Of a stretch of DNA of 5,875 nucleotides, positions 5,288-5,875 are shown piece by piece. The number at the start of each line of letters is the position of its first letter. Position 1 is the first letter of the stretch. The notes under the pieces were generated by a model. The model was not told where the DNA came from. It did not search any database and saw only the letters and a list, made by a program, of their open reading frames with translations. The position numbers were made by a program, and so were the translations under genes. The DNA comes from an uncultured Collinsella sp. (GTDB taxonomy: Bacteria > Actinomycetota > Coriobacteriia > Coriobacteriales > Coriobacteriaceae): the NCBI GenBank assembly GCA_937958315.1, contig CALFGH010000120.1, positions 1 to 5,875 on the forward strand, given 5' to 3'.

Positions 5288-5313
5288 GTATACAGCCATC
5301 TACCTGCTATGCT
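5285..5313 (+). promoter_or_regulatory. Promoter of the 125-residue protein gene
   Basis: An extended -10, TGCTATGCT (TATGCT at 5308-5313), lies 17 nt downstream of a poor -35 (TCTGTA, 5285-5290). Start would be near 5320, leaving a leader of about 27 nt. Extended -10 boxes often compensate for weak -35 boxes. The -35 region is covered by the putative LexA box. Confidence 0.5.
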
Positions 5314-5346
5314 TTTACTTGATACGGGTGAGAGAAAGGGGATGCA

Positions 5347-5724
5347 ATGGATCTGTTTGACGAGCGGATGATTTTGTTTGAGAGCGATGAAGGTGGGGAG
5401 CACCTACTGGTTACGTGTGAGCCATCCGGTATGGGTGGTTTGGTGGTGCAGCAGACGAGCGAGGGTCCGTTGACCCAATGGTGCTTTGAGGAGTCGCCGC
5501 ATGTAGTCGAGACCTTTGTGACGCACGAGGGGCTTGTGGCGCTTGAACAGTTCTATGGAGTTGGGACTTCTAACCAGGTTGCGTGCATGTTGAGCATCTC
5601 GTTTGCCGATTATGACTGTGCCCAGCGGGTGCGCTCGCTTTTGAGGGAGCTCGGTGCTGGGTTCGATGTGGTTGAAAAGCCGATTGATCGCATGGGGGAC
5701 GCTGGTGCATGCGGAGCTGCGTGA
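5347..5724 (+). CDS. Hypothetical protein, possibly LexA-regulated
   Basis: 125 residues; I recognise no family. The start ATG at 5347 is preceded by AAAGGGG (5335-5341) at 5 nt; an ATG at 5342 is out of frame. The protein is acidic, soluble-looking, without signal peptide or membrane segment, and has cysteines at 24, 46, 80, 91 and 122 with no metal-site spacing. The second half reads as strand (VACMLSISF, 78-86), helix (DYDCAQRVRSLLRELG, 88-103) and strand (GFDVVEKPI, 105-113), an alpha/beta pattern compatible with a ferredoxin-like or ACT-like unit; that is only inference. Codon use is less biased than in serS, with more G- and T-ending codons, suggesting low expression. Its promoter carries a probable SOS box. 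The known Gram-positive SOS division inhibitors (YneA, ChiZ, DivS) are membrane proteins, so it does not look like one of those. It is a stand-alone gene between serS and tRNA-Arg. Confidence 0.75.
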   Translation: MDLFDERMILFESDEGGEHLLVTCEPSGMGGLVVQQTSEGPLTQWCFEESPHVVETFVTHEGLVALEQFYGVGTSNQVACMLSISFADYDCAQRVRSLLRELGAGFDVVEKPIDRMGDAGACGAA

Positions 5725-5733
5725 GGAACATAT

Positions 5734-5751
5734 TCTCAAAAAAGTTTGAGA
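5734..5751. other. Small AT-rich inverted repeat after the hypothetical gene
   Basis: TCTCAAA (5734-5740) and TTTGAGA (5745-5751) pair over 7 bp around AAAG. It lies 9 nt after the stop codon and could be a weak terminator, but the following bases (TTGTGCTT) are a poor U tract. Confidence 0.35.
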
Positions 5752-5757
5752 TTGTGC

Positions 5758-5787
5758 TTGACTCCAACTAACTAAAGTGGTTTTATA
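5758..5787 (+). promoter_or_regulatory. Promoter of tRNA-Arg
   Basis: TTGACT (5758-5763) and TTTATA (5782-5787) are 18 nt apart, close to the sigma-70 consensus. Start would be about 5 nt before the mature tRNA 5' end at 5799. Confidence 0.65.
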
Positions 5788-5798
5788 TGTCTTGCGCT

Positions 5799-5875
5799 GC
5801 GGCGTTACCTCAGCTGGATAGAGGGTCTGACTACGAATCAGAACGTCATAGGTTCGAATCCTATACGCCGCACCA
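5799..5875 (+). tRNA. tRNA-Arg(ACG)
   Basis: Complete 77-nt tRNA with encoded CCA, ending at the last base of the window. Acceptor GCGGCGT (5799-5805)/ACGCCGC (5865-5871), discriminator A5872, CCA 5873-5875. D stem CCTC/GAGG (5808-5811/5821-5824). Anticodon stem TCTGA/TCAGA (5826-5830/5838-5842) with loop CTACGAA and anticodon ACG at 5833-5835. T arm ATAGG/CCTAT with loop TTCGAAT. In bacteria A34 of this tRNA is deaminated to inosine by TadA so that it reads CGU, CGC and CGA. Confidence 0.97.

Noticed and set aside
3887..5299. 470-codon open frame on the minus strand across serS
   Set aside because: It mirrors the strongly biased GC-rich codons of serS. Its Leu/Val/Gly-rich product has no recognisable domain, and the plus-strand frame has every SerRS motif.
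5134..5403. 89-codon minus-strand frame over the serS end and SOS promoter
   Set aside because: It overlaps the serS terminator and the promoter of the next gene and has no convincing ribosome site or domain.

Overview
The window is a G+C-rich bacterial chromosome segment of housekeeping genes. Compact spacing, Gram-positive style ribosome binding sites, strong GC-ending codon bias (most extreme in serS) and CCA-encoding tRNA genes suggest an actinobacterium. From general familiarity I would guess Coriobacteriia, perhaps Collinsella or a relative; the sequence alone does not prove this.

Layout, left to right. Bases 1-755 hold the 3' part of a TatD-family metal-dependent hydrolase gene, cut by the window edge. 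A tRNA-Leu(CAG) gene follows at 799-885 with its own promoter and a hairpin terminator. Behind it, the last 18 nt of the tRNA plus the whole terminator are repeated 186 nt downstream (copies at 868-929 and 1054-1117). Between the copies is a 124-nt GC-rich, hairpin-rich insert that also carries an inverted T-arm-like sequence. Next come an SPFH/band-7 membrane protein gene (1189-2127) and rlmH (2134-2604), 6 nt apart and probably co-transcribed, then proC (2678-3448) after a 73-nt gap.

The proC-serS interval (3449-3889) is more than spacer. It holds a 133-nt element with 26-nt imperfect inverted ends around a perfect 14-bp hairpin (3461-3593). Directly beside it is a minus-strand gene for a 57-residue single-pass membrane protein (3605-3778) with a good ribosome binding site. 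Between that gene and serS lies a divergent promoter region with three perfect palindromes in 39 bp. serS (3890-5173) is complete and ends in a strong intrinsic terminator.

The right end holds a 125-residue protein gene of unknown function (5347-5724). Its promoter overlaps a sequence matching 13 of 14 positions of the Gram-positive LexA (SOS) box, so it is a candidate new SOS-regulated gene. The window ends exactly at the CCA of a tRNA-Arg(ACG) gene with its own promoter.

Taken together, tRNA-Leu, tRNA-Arg, SerRS and RlmH serve translation, ProC makes proline, and TatD acts in nucleic-acid turnover. No complete mobile element, CRISPR array or obvious defence system is present. The points worth following up are the duplicated tRNA tail with its structured insert, the inverted-repeat element after proC, the small membrane protein with its palindromic control region, and the putative SOS gene.
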